A stretch of 8,740 bases of DNA from Acidobacteriota bacterium (GCA_003222555.1 QHWL01000035.1:1-8740); one strand, 5' to 3'. Counted from the first letter of the stretch, positions 1 to 6,516 are shown. Numbers and translations: made by a program. Notes: generated by a model from the sequence alone, not told the origin.

Positions 1-1654
1 CCTGCACCCAGGCCGCGCCTATTTCTTTGGGAGTGCGTTGTTTGAACCCGGCGGCCGAAATGCCCACCGAGTACGTCCGCACGAGGTTGGATAGCGGCGC
101 CAGGTTCCAGGTCGAGACATCCAGGATGTTCGGGAACAGAGACTCGAGATTGGCCGGGGGCCTGTTGCTTCCGCCGTCATACGTGCCCATGCAATTGGTG
201 CACTGAAAGTACGGCCCCCACTGGTGGAGCCATTCACCGCCCAGGTGCATGCCGTGACGCCCGCGGCCGTTGAAATACGTCGCGTAATCGTCCCGAAACG
301 AGTATTGCACCTGGCCATTGCGCTGCGGCGCATTTGTGTGCGCTTGCCCGATCGCAAAACCGCTGAAGGTAATTCTTGGCGCTCCTCTCCCCACGGCCCA
401 CGAGGGGAAGGCCGCGTTGCCGGGGTGGTTCGCAAAGACCGCTGTGGGAAGGGCCCGAAACGCGAAGTCGTCGTAACCCACCTTGATCTCGTTTATGGTC
501 CTGTTGCTCAAAACCTGAGTCAGCGCGGCATAGAGCTCGTTGCTCGGCCGTCCCGTTGACTCTGACGACGAGGGTGTCTGAGCCGCGCCGCCCGTGTAAC
601 GCGGATCGTACGGCGTAAAGAGCCGCGACACGTTGCCGCGCACCATGAGGCGGATTTTGGAGGAGAACTGGAAATCCACGCGCCCGCCGCCTTTCGGATC
701 CGTGCGGGTGCCGGTGAGGTCCTGGTTGAAGCTCTTGTAGGCGCTCGTATAGGTTTGCGTGGACGGTTCGCGCTCGTATTCGTAGTTGGCAAAGAAATGG
801 ATTCTATCTTTCCGGATTGGGCCGCCGAAGGTGGTGCTGAACTGTTGATTCGAGTAGGGGAGCACGCGATTCACGATGAAATCGGCAGCATTCATGCTGT
901 CGCTGCGAAAGTAGCCCGCGGTTGAGCCGGAGAAGATGTTGGTTCCCGATTTCGTGACCGCGTTTATCTGCACACCAGCAGAACGGCCCTGGCTGGCGTC
1001 AAACCGGTTTGCCACGAACTCGAACTCCGCAATGGAGTCTCGCGAATAGTGAGGTTGACCGAAGCCGGTTGCCGAAATCGTGGACGTCACCTGGTGACCG
1101 TCGACATTCAGCTGAGAGTTGCCAACTGACGCTTTAGGCGTCAGATCATCGCTATTCACCGCGTTGATCCGGCTCCCCGCCGCCAGCATCGTCAGATCCA
1201 GCCAGTTCCGGCCATTGACGGGGAGTTCCGAGAGCTGCCGCGGATCAACGTTGCTCGCTTGACGCGACTGGCTCGTCTCGACGAGCGGAGCCTCCGCGCT
1301 CACGGTCAGCGATTCCTGCAACGTCGACGGCGCCAACTCGAGATTCACCACGGCCTGCTGCCCCACCAGCAGCTCCAGTCCACTTCGGGTAACGGTCGCA
1401 AACCCCGGCAATTGCGCGGTAATGCGGTAGAGCCCGGTGCGTACAGCAGTCTGATACTTCCCGCGCTCATCGGTGACCGTCTCGAAGGTGTTCCCGGAAG
1501 CCTCGTGAACCGCCGTGACGGTGACCCCGGGCACCACGGCGCCGGTGGTATCGGTCACCGTGCCGCTCAGAACCGCATCCTGTGCGCGGCCGCTTGCGGG
1601 AAAGATCAGGATCGCGCCGGCGACCAGTAGCCGTCTGACTATTTCCGATCGCAT
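1..1654 (-). CDS. TonB-dependent receptor with carboxypeptidase-regulatory-like domain (Oar-like), C-terminus beyond window
   Basis: Outer-membrane receptor/transporter of the acidobacterial Oar-like type, expected to take up a large or polymeric substrate with TonB energy; the substrate cannot be told. The frame is open without a stop from ATG 1654 to the left edge, giving 551 complete codons. Residues 1-24 look like a Sec signal peptide (two Arg, then a hydrophobic stretch ending SGRA before Gln25). Residues 28-108 match a CarboxypepD_reg domain (LSGTVTDTTGAVVPGVTV, later DERGKYQT). The plug follows at about 110-230, with the family hallmark LPVNGRNWLDLT near 144-155, then the start of the barrel. 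A CxxC pair lies at Cys485/Cys488. The start is supported by GGAGGAG at 1658-1664, 3 nt from the ATG, and by a consensus promoter. Such receptors usually run to about 900-1200 residues, so roughly half is missing. Family assignment is firm; substrate is unknown. Confidence 0.9.
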   Translation of the reverse strand, partial: MRSEIVRRLLVAGAILIFPASGRAQDAVLSGTVTDTTGAVVPGVTVTAVHEASGNTFETVTDERGKYQTAVRTGLYRITAQLPGFATVTRSGLELLVGQQAVVNLELAPSTLQESLTVSAEAPLVETSQSRQASNVDPRQLSELPVNGRNWLDLTMLAAGSRINAVNSDDLTPKASVGNSQLNVDGHQVTSTISATGFGQPHYSRDSIAEFEFVANRFDASQGRSAGVQINAVTKSGTNIFSGSTAGYFRSDSMNAADFIVNRVLPYSNQQFSTTFGGPIRKDRIHFFANYEYEREPSTQTYTSAYKSFNQDLTGTRTDPKGGGRVDFQFSSKIRLMVRGNVSRLFTPYDPRYTGGAAQTPSSSESTGRPSNELYAALTQVLSNRTINEIKVGYDDFAFRALPTAVFANHPGNAAFPSWAVGRGAPRITFSGFAIGQAHTNAPQRNGQVQYSFRDDYATYFNGRGRHGMHLGGEWLHQWGPYFQCTNCMGTYDGGSNRPPANLESLFPNILDVSTWNLAPLSNLVRTYSVGISAAGFKQRTPKEIGAAWVQ

Positions 1655-1709
1655 CGGCTCCTCCGGTAAACGACGGTTCCGACACAGAAGACTGGGAAAG
1701 AGATCGCGG

Positions 1710-1738
1710 ATTCTAGGGAAGCCTGTCGCGGCTGTCAA
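1710..1738 (-). promoter_or_regulatory. Sigma-70-type promoter of the TonB-dependent receptor
   Basis: Read on the minus strand, TTGACA (1738-1733) is followed after exactly 17 nt by TAGAAT (1715-1710). The -35 is a perfect match to consensus and the -10 matches five of six bases. Transcription would start near 1703, giving a leader of about 50 nt before the ATG at 1654. No operator is obvious, although the short words CCTGTCG at 1722-1728 (inside the spacer) and 1771-1777 recur. Confidence 0.75.
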
Positions 1739-1783
1739 TTCAATTTTGTCCCGCGGCGGCTGCACCGGAACCTGTCGTTGACG

Positions 1784-1792
1784 TGATACTAT
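1784..1792 (+). promoter_or_regulatory. Possible extended -10 for the cytochrome/propeller gene
   Basis: TG-A-TACTAT has the form of an extended -10 (TGnTATAAT, four of six hexamer bases). No good -35 lies 16-18 nt upstream; the nearby TTGACG at 1778-1783 is too close to serve. It lies about 90 nt before the start codon at 1881 in the divergent spacer. This is weak and rests on one element only. Confidence 0.25.
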
Positions 1793-1880
1793 CGACCTCT
1801 TGAGGCTTGCCGTTAGTGGGTCTTGGTGTTGTTCGGCAGGCTCGGATTGAGCTCGGCGGAGATTTTGGAGGAAAGGAATA

Positions 1881-3108
1881 ATGTCGAAAAAGTCACTCTT
1901 GCCGTGGACGGTGGCAGCATTTCTCTGCTCCGTGTTTGTCTTCTCTGCCGGTCCAGCGCGCAGTCAAGGCCGCGGCCGCGGTCAGGCCCCGGTGTTGCCG
2001 GAGGGTCCCGGCAAAGAATTGGTTCAGACCACTTGCACGAAGTGCCACGCAACCAATCTGATAGTCAACTCAGGCGGGTACACGCGCGAGGGCTGGGTGA
2101 GCCTTTTCAGCACGATGGTTGCGGTGCCCAAGGCAGAAAGCGACCCGCTGGCTGACTATCTCGCCAAGAATTTTCCCGAGCAGCCGAGACCGCCTGCGGT
2201 CGTGATCCCCGGACCCGTGACGGTTTCTATCAAGGAGTGGGCCGTGCCCACCCTCGGCTCGCGGCCTCATGATCCGGAACCTGGGCCGGGCGGCACGATT
2301 TGGTGGACGGGAATGTTCGCCAACGTGCTGGGGCGCTTCGATCCCAAGACGAACGAGTTCAAGGAAGTTCGACCAGAGTGGCAACTTGTGGTTCACCGCC
2401 AACCAGAAAGGCTATATCGGCAAGCTCGATCCGAAAACCGGCAACGTTACGGAATACAAGCTGCCGGAAGACGTGCGCGATCCGCATACGCCGCTCTTCG
2501 CGCCCAACGGCATGCTCTTCTTCACGGCACAAGCCGCCAATACCATCGGACGTCTCAATCCGAAGACCGGCGAGATCAAGGTGGTCAAGACTCCGACGGA
2601 ACGCGCGAATCCGTACGGTGTCGTGATGAGTTCCAAGGCCATTCCTTTTGTCTGCGACTTTGGCACCAACAAGATCATCAGGATCGATCCCGACACGCTC
2701 GCCATCAAGGAATACGAGTTGCCAAGCTCTGAGAGCCGGCCCCGCCGAATCGCGATTAGTCCCGACGACATCATCTGGTACTCGGACTACTCCCGCGGCT
2801 ATCTCGGTCGGCTCGATCCAAACACGAGCAAAGTTACGGAATGGCCGTCTCCGAGCGGGCCGAAGTCCCAGCCGTACGGCATCACCTATTTGAGCGGCGC
2901 CATTTGGTACGTGGAATCGGCGATCAAGCCGAACGTGCTCGTGCGGTTCGACATCAAGACCGAGAAGTTCCAGAGCTGGATCATCCCGGGCGGTGGCGGA
3001 GTCGTGCGCAATATCAAGTCCACCGACGACGGCAAAATCGTGATGGCGGAGAGCGGTGTCAATAAAATCGCCCTGGTGGAAGTGGGGAGCACCAACAAAT
3101 CTCAATAG
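1881..3108 (+). pseudogene. c-type cytochrome fused to a Vgb (streptogramin-lyase-like) beta-propeller, frameshifted by an apparent 41-nt deletion
   Basis: The ATG at 1881 follows a strong Shine-Dalgarno (GGAGGAAAGG, 1868-1877). Residues 1-28 are a signal peptide and CTKCH at 52-56 is a haem-c site, so the N-terminal part is a periplasmic cytochrome. From about residue 105 a Vgb-type propeller begins, with repeated blades ending R/K-(F/L/I)-D-P-x-T. This frame reads well to FKE (about 2366), then becomes nonsense until a stop at 2732. The propeller resumes in the +1 frame at about 2371 (QSGNLWFTAN) and runs cleanly to TAG 3106-3108. The blade Asp codons lie at 2340, 2428, 2557, 2686, 2815 and 2950. 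Normal spacing is 129-135 nt; the first gap is only 88. That fits a loss of 41 nt; restoring it gives about 422 residues. Despite the family name, the haem domain makes antibiotic lysis an unlikely role; a periplasmic redox or binding role is more likely. It is either a true pseudogene or a sequence error. Confidence 0.8.
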
Positions 3109-3111
3109 GAT

Positions 3112-3131
3112 CGCAGGTCTGAAGACCTGCG
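3112..3131. repeat. Perfect 20-nt palindrome just after the propeller gene
   Basis: CGCAGGTCTGAAGACCTGCG has 9-bp arms around GA, or an 8-bp stem with a TGAA tetraloop. It starts 4 nt after the stop codon at 3108. There is no T-run after it, so it is not a classical intrinsic terminator, though it could stabilise the 3' end of the mRNA. From memory, very similar palindromes are scattered between genes in acidobacterial and other environmental genomes; a genome-wide count would show whether that holds here. Confidence 0.75.
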
Positions 3132-3182
3132 GCCACGAGTACAAAGGCGTAGCGGAGAACTTTAGAGATTCTGAACAAATCA

Positions 3183-3335
3183 CGTTCAACGCAGAGACCG
3201 CCGAGCCCGTAGAGAAGTTCTTGAGAAGGCAACCACGAAAGCACGAAGACACGAAGAAAGCCAACGGACGTTTCGTGTTTTCGTGTCTTCGTGGTTGCAT
3301 TTTTCCGTGAGCTCTGCGAGCTCTGCGTTCAAACG
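3183..3335. repeat. Outer imperfect inverted repeat enclosing a second palindrome, with a tandem 9-mer
   Basis: AACGCAGAG (3188-3196) is answered by CTCTGCGTT (3321-3329), with looser complementarity continuing inward. The right arm holds two perfect tandem copies of GAGCTCTGC (3309-3317 and 3318-3326); the left arm carries degenerate versions of the same word (GAGACCGCCGAGCCCG). The whole encloses the inner hairpin at 3229-3298. It looks like a mobile-palindrome or REP-like intergenic element rather than coding sequence. Confidence 0.6.
3229..3304 (+). terminator. Long inner hairpin followed by ATTTTT: repeat element and candidate terminator
   Basis: The left arm 3229-3256 and right arm 3271-3298 pair over about 28 nt with four mismatches, two of which become G-U pairs in RNA; the loop is 14 nt. 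The left arm is built from three tandem copies of an 8-mer close to CACGAAGA (3234-3257). The right arm is followed directly by ATTTTT (3299-3304), giving the stem-plus-U-run form of an intrinsic terminator reading rightwards. It would end transcription about 190 nt downstream of the cytochrome/propeller stop and isolate it from the gene at 3398. The word GCATTTTTC occurs again at 3338-3346. Confidence 0.5.
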
Positions 3336-3346
3336 TCGCATTTTTC

Positions 3347-3365
3347 GCAGGATTTTCAGTCCTGC
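3347..3365. repeat. Short hairpin upstream of the secreted-protein gene
   Basis: GCAGGA (3347-3352) and TCCTGC (3360-3365) form a 6-bp stem around TTTTCAG. It lies 17 nt before the Shine-Dalgarno of the gene at 3398, so it probably sits in that gene's leader. Its core GCAGG/CCTGC resembles the palindrome at 3112-3131, suggesting a related or diverged repeat. Confidence 0.45.
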
Positions 3366-3397
3366 TCACCAAGCGCTGCTCCGGGAGGCTGTTCTTC

Positions 3398-4381
3398 ATG
3401 CCATCGAACCGCCTTCGCCTGATTCCAGCCGTCATCATCGGCCTCGTGCTGTTGACGATCGCCGTCCCACGCGGCGCGACGGTGCAGGTTCCCGCTCAAA
3501 ACGACCTCGACGCCTTCATGCAGCGGGTGCTCACCCGCCGCGACGACAACTGGAAGAAGCTTCAGCAGTACATCCTCGAAGAGCAAGAGCAGATAGACCT
3601 GCGTGGACCCGGCCATCAGCCGGTCTGGGGCGAGCAACGCGAGTACAGCTGGTTCATTCGCGACGGCTATTTCGTCCGCAGCCCGCTCAAGTTCAACGGC
3701 GTGACGATTGGCGAAGCGGATCGCAGAAAGTACGAGGCGGAATTCCTGGATCGGCAGAGGCAGCGCGAGAGGCGCTGGCTGCGCGGGAGGCCCGCCGAGG
3801 AAGCACCGGACCGTTCGGCGGGCGATCGGGGCGCCTCGAGCGTCGACGGTTTGATTCGCCAGACGCGCGAGCCGGAGTTCATCACGTCCGCCTATTTTCT
3901 CCGGTTCAAGTTCGAAGAAGGCAAGTACGCGCTCGTCGGCCATGAGTCGCTGGACGGCCGTGACGCGCTGCGGATCGAGTACTACCCGGCCAGACTCTTC
4001 CTGCGCCAGCAGCGACGTGCCGAAGCCGATCGGTCGGACCCGCGGAAGGCGCGGACGGCCGAATTGGAGCGGATGATGAACAAGGTGTCGGTCGTGACGC
4101 TGTGGATCGACCCCTCGATGCACCAGATTCTTCAATACACGTTCGAGAACGTCGACGCCGATTTCCTGCCCGTGCAGTGGCTGGTCCGCATCGGCGACGT
4201 CCGCGCGTCGATGACGATGGGCCAGCCGTTTCCCGACGTCTGGCTGCCTCGAGGCCTCGAGGTGTCGGCCGCGTTCACGCTTGCCGTCGGCGCGTTCGAT
4301 CTCCGCTACGCGCTCACTTACCACGACTACAAGCTCGCCGACGTCGCGTCGAAGGTCACCGTCCCCTCCCAAGGCCGCTGA
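3398..4381 (+). CDS. Secreted protein of unknown function, first gene of a pair with an Omp85 protein
   Basis: A 327-residue protein whose ATG follows GGGAGG (3383-3388) by 9 nt. Residues 1-33 look like a signal peptide: Arg5 and Arg7, then a hydrophobic run at 9-23. The mature part starts with an acidic/basic helix (about 36-58: DLDAFMQRVLTRRDDNWKKL). A YSWFIRDGYFVRSPLKFNG segment follows, then a very charged stretch from 118 to about 150 that is probably a flexible linker. A second conserved-looking block (162-197, AYFLRFKFEEGKYALVG to EYYP) precedes a C-terminal part rich in alternating hydrophobics (VTLWIDPSMHQILQYTF). This pattern suggests a periplasmic beta-rich lipid- or protein-binding fold of the LolA/LolB kind, but that is inference from architecture; no catalytic motif is visible. 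The 2-nt gap to the Omp85 gene points to a shared envelope job, perhaps feeding a substrate to the barrel. I recall similar pairs in acidobacteria but cannot name the family. Confidence 0.85.
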   Translation: MPSNRLRLIPAVIIGLVLLTIAVPRGATVQVPAQNDLDAFMQRVLTRRDDNWKKLQQYILEEQEQIDLRGPGHQPVWGEQREYSWFIRDGYFVRSPLKFNGVTIGEADRRKYEAEFLDRQRQRERRWLRGRPAEEAPDRSAGDRGASSVDGLIRQTREPEFITSAYFLRFKFEEGKYALVGHESLDGRDALRIEYYPARLFLRQQRRAEADRSDPRKARTAELERMMNKVSVVTLWIDPSMHQILQYTFENVDADFLPVQWLVRIGDVRASMTMGQPFPDVWLPRGLEVSAAFTLAVGAFDLRYALTYHDYKLADVASKVTVPSQGR

Positions 4382-4383
4382 CC

Positions 4384-5634
4384 GTGCTGGCTCCGGTGAT
4401 GCTGCTGGCGATCCTGACCGGCGGCCCGATGACGGCGCAGCCGGCAGAAGTCGTGGCCGAGATCCGCGTCCACGGCAACGTCGTGACGCCGGATGAAGAA
4501 CTGCTTCGGTTGGCGGGCATCCAGGTTGGGACGCCGGTGGGTTCGGGCACCCTGGACGAGGTCGCGGCGCGCCTTCGAAACGCGAAACGCTTCCAACGCG
4601 TCGAAGTCCGAAAGCGATTCGCGTCGATCGCCGACCCCACGCAAATCGTTCTCGTCATCGTCGTTGACGAAGGCCCGGTGAAAATCGAGATGACCGGCGA
4701 TCCGGACCGGCCGACGCGCGTCGTCCGCAGCCGCCGGTGGAACCTTCTGTTGTTGCCCGTGCTGAACGTCGAAGACGGATACGGCCTCACCTACGGCGCG
4801 CGCGCCGCGGTGGCAGACCCCGCGGGCAAAGCCAGCCGTCTGTCGTTTCCGATGACGTGGGGCGGCGATAAGCGGGCCGCAGCGGAGTTCGACAAAGACT
4901 TCGACAGCGGCGCGCTGACCCACATCCAGGCAGGAGCGTCGATCTCACGCCGGACGCATCCTTTTTTTCGGCAAGACGAGGACCGCGACCGCGTGTGGGT
5001 GAGGGGCGAGCGCGAGGTGACGCACGGCCTGCGTCTGGGCGCGACCGGCGGATGGCAGCGGGTATCGTTTCTCGGCGCGGACGACAAGTTCGCTCATGCT
5101 GGCGCCGATGTCGTTCTCGACACCCGGCTCGATCCGATGCTCCCGCGAAATGCCGTGTACGCCAGGGCCGCGTGGGACCATCTGAACTTTCAGAACGGCA
5201 GCGCAATCGATCGGTTGGCGCTCGAAGGCCGCGGCTATGTCGGTCTGGTCGGCCAGAACGTGCTGGTGGTGCGGGCGCTTCGCGACGACGCCAACAAACC
5301 CTTACCGCAGTACCTCCAGCCGATGGTGGGTGGACTCGCGAACCTGCGAGGGTTCAAGGCAGGCACTGCGGTCGGTGACACGCTCGTCGCCGGCTCGGCC
5401 GAGCTCCGTGTCCCTCTGACGTCGCCCCTGCGCATCGGCAAGGTGGGCGTGAGCGCGTTCATCGACGCCGGCGCCGTCTACGACAAGGGCGCTCGTTTCC
5501 AGGACCAGTCGATTGCAAAGGGTATCGGCGGAAGTGTCTGGTTTTCGGCGGCGTTCGTCAGGTTGAATGTCGCGGTCGCGCACGGGCTGGGCGCCTCTAC
5601 GCGCGTTCACTTCGGCGGCAGCGTGTCGTTTTGA
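4384..5634 (+). CDS. Omp85/BamA-TamA-family outer-membrane protein with one POTRA domain
   Basis: A 416-residue Omp85-superfamily barrel. GTG 4384 lies 2 nt after the upstream TGA (4379-4381), with only a weak AAGG 9 nt before it, so translational coupling is likely. ATG 4399 is an alternative start. The open frame extends back to 4102, but that part is the Arg-rich shadow of the preceding gene. Residues 1-19 are a short signal peptide without an obvious basic start. Residues 23-98 form one POTRA domain (EIRVHGNVVTPDEELLRLAG, ending VVDEGPVKI). The barrel covers about 115-416. It has the L6-loop LRGF motif at 321-324 (the family's V/I-R-G-F) within GGLANLRGFKAG, and ends SVSF with the terminal Phe recognised by the BAM machinery. 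BamA itself has five POTRAs and about 800 residues, so this is a small dedicated member, perhaps a translocator or assembly factor for the neighbouring gene's product or for a lipid. The function is not known. Confidence 0.88.
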   Translation: MLAPVMLLAILTGGPMTAQPAEVVAEIRVHGNVVTPDEELLRLAGIQVGTPVGSGTLDEVAARLRNAKRFQRVEVRKRFASIADPTQIVLVIVVDEGPVKIEMTGDPDRPTRVVRSRRWNLLLLPVLNVEDGYGLTYGARAAVADPAGKASRLSFPMTWGGDKRAAAEFDKDFDSGALTHIQAGASISRRTHPFFRQDEDRDRVWVRGEREVTHGLRLGATGGWQRVSFLGADDKFAHAGADVVLDTRLDPMLPRNAVYARAAWDHLNFQNGSAIDRLALEGRGYVGLVGQNVLVVRALRDDANKPLPQYLQPMVGGLANLRGFKAGTAVGDTLVAGSAELRVPLTSPLRIGKVGVSAFIDAGAVYDKGARFQDQSIAKGIGGSVWFSAAFVRLNVAVAHGLGASTRVHFGGSVSF

Positions 5635-5653
5635 GTCACCAAGTACTGAAAGC

Positions 5654-5714
5654 CACCACAGAGGACACGGCTGGCTGTGCCTTCGGACTCGAGGACACGG
5701 AAAGGAGATTTCCG
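5654..5714. repeat. Degenerate intergenic repeat with a 10-nt direct repeat and small hairpin
   Basis: GAGGACACGG occurs at 5661-5670 and again at 5691-5700, exactly 30 nt apart. The second copy overlaps a hairpin: CGGAAA (5698-5703), loop GGAGA, TTTCCG (5709-5714). There is no T-run, so termination is doubtful. It lies 20 nt downstream of the Omp85 stop, in the 162-nt spacer between convergent genes. The wording (CCACCACAGAGGACACGG) resembles the palindromic repeats common in environmental genomes, here apparently only one worn arm. Confidence 0.4.
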
Positions 5715-5796
5715 ATCCCCGGAGATGGGTGACGTCATCGCGGATGAGTTGAGCGTTGTGGCGCTCACGCTCTGCAGAAACGCGCAAAAGTGGAAA

Positions 5797-6008
5797 TCAA
5801 CCCGTGAAAAAGGCCGCCGCCAGCAGAATGCCGAGACTAACTCCTGCCGCCAAGCCGAACGACCTGACGACGAGCTCCGCAAGCATCGCCGATGCCGCGG
5901 CGGGATTGGAAATCGGTCGTTCCGTCATCACCATCACAAAGGCGGTGCACAAAACACGCCAATCGAGATGAGGACGGCGATGACTCTTCGCGTATGGAAA
6001 CGCTTCAA
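5797..6008 (-). pseudogene. Small two-helix membrane protein, split by a probable 1-nt frameshift
   Basis: Two short frames abut. The first starts at TTG 6008 and has 24 codons (LKRFHTRRVIAVLISIGVF...) to TGA 5936-5934. The second starts at ATG 5934, or ATG 5928, and has 45 or 43 codons to TGA 5799-5797, including MTERPISNPAAASAMLAELV and a clear helix SFGLAAGVSLGILLAAAFF. Adding one T to the TTTT run at about 5946-5949 joins them into a roughly 70-residue protein. It would have a basic start, helix 1 (VIAVLISIGVFLCTAFVMVM), a 20-residue linker and helix 2. Alternatively, the TGATG overlap could be real coupling of two micropeptides. It begins 4 nt after the DinB stop on the same strand, so it probably shares that transcript. 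There is no strong Shine-Dalgarno at either start. The family is not recognised. Confidence 0.4.
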
Positions 6009-6042
6009 GAAGTCATCTTCGGGGGTGTAACCGCTTCAATAA
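5985..6042 (-). repeat. Imperfect 27-nt direct repeat across the DinB 3' end
   Basis: Segments 5985-6011 and 6016-6042 match at 21 of 27 positions, 31 nt apart. On the minus strand the upstream copy encodes the DinB C-terminus LLKRLHPRR and the downstream copy, in another frame, encodes FLKRFHTRR at the start of the small membrane ORF. It may be a worn local duplication or chance similarity between basic peptides. Confidence 0.35.
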
Positions 6043-6486
6043 TTGAATCTGGCCGGCATGGTAGAGATCGTGGGCGGCAATGCCGCGGATGGTGTACGCC
6101 GCCGTGTGGCGTTTTCCCCGCACCGGCCGCTCGAGCGCGCGCACAGGTAAATCCGCGATCGCGGCGCGGAGCTTGCGGTGTTGATCGATGAGCAGCCTGA
6201 CGTCTTCTTCCCAGCCGCGCTCATGGCCAGCTCCGAGCTTGCCGACGGGCCGCAGGAACCAGTTGCTGCCCTCGAGCGCGAACGACCCGCGCTTTTCGCC
6301 CGTCAATCGACGGCGGACGGCATATTTCCAATATGCTGCGTGCACGGTCACTTCCCAGATGTTATGCCGCCGTGGACCAGGCCGCCATGCCGCCTGGCGG
6401 GCGGTTACTCCGCGGACCGAGCCGAGAAGCGTGGGACCATGCCACGCCTCACGGTCGAAAGCCTCGTCAATCGACGTGAGCAGCAA
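6013..6486 (-). CDS. DinB-family protein (putative metal-dependent four-helix-bundle enzyme)
   Basis: 157 residues from TTG 6486, or 163 if translation starts at ACG 6504. DinB/YfiT-fold proteins are cytoplasmic four-helix bundles that hold a divalent metal through three His; many act as thiol-dependent transferases, others are uncharacterised. The triad is visible as His49 (IWEVTVHAAYWKY) and His139/His143 (AAHDLYHAGQIQLLKRL, an HxxxH pair), in the normal order and spacing. DEAFDREAWHGPTLLGSVRGV near the start and RHNIWE before the first His are typical of this branch. The length is normal and no signal peptide is present, unlike its neighbours. The start is uncertain: TTG 6486 lacks a Shine-Dalgarno at usable distance, while AAGGAG at 6511-6516 is correctly placed for codon 6504, which is ACG rather than ATG. 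It may share a transcript with the small ORF that follows 4 nt downstream. The physiological role cannot be told from sequence. Confidence 0.87.
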   Translation of the reverse strand: MLLTSIDEAFDREAWHGPTLLGSVRGVTARQAAWRPGPRRHNIWEVTVHAAYWKYAVRRRLTGEKRGSFALEGSNWFLRPVGKLGAGHERGWEEDVRLLIDQHRKLRAAIADLPVRALERPVRGKRHTAAYTIRGIAAHDLYHAGQIQLLKRLHPRR

Positions 6487-6510
6487 GGTGAGGGGGCTGA
6501 GCGTCTTCGG

Positions 6511-6516
6511 CTCCTT
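6511..6516 (-). promoter_or_regulatory. Shine-Dalgarno AAGGAG that questions the DinB start
   Basis: AAGGAG on the minus strand stands 6 nt before an in-frame ACG (6504-6502) and 24 nt before the TTG at 6486. Its position suits initiation at 6504, where homologues would be expected to begin (M/T-L-S-P-L-T-L-L). Either ACG is used, an ATG mutated to ACG has weakened the gene, or a base is miscalled. Confidence 0.5.

Noticed and set aside
1881..3108. Antibiotic resistance by virginiamycin B lyase
   Set aside because: The propeller belongs to that fold family, but it is fused to a haem-c domain and a signal peptide, and the gene is broken; the name does not support a resistance function.
3231..3298. 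CRISPR-like tandem units (CACGAAGA)
   Set aside because: The units are 8 nt and contiguous, without spacers, and form one arm of an inverted repeat.
2359..3438. 359-residue minus-strand open frame
   Set aside because: It lies antisense to the propeller and runs through the palindrome cluster; the sense strand encodes regular propeller blades.
3356..4372. 338-residue minus-strand open frame
   Set aside because: Antisense to the secreted-protein gene, which has a signal peptide and ribosome site; the antisense product has neither.
4102..4383. Upstream extension of the Omp85 frame to ATG 4102
   Set aside because: The extension is Arg-rich shadow of the preceding gene; a signal peptide starts only after GTG 4384 or ATG 4399.
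5730..5737. TGACGTCA palindrome as an operator
   Set aside because: A single 8-bp palindrome between convergent genes with no promoter beside it; expected by chance.
5677..6030. 117-residue plus-strand frame
   Set aside because: Composition is Arg/Lys/His-rich with no helix or motif; the opposite strand carries hydrophobic helices that look coding.
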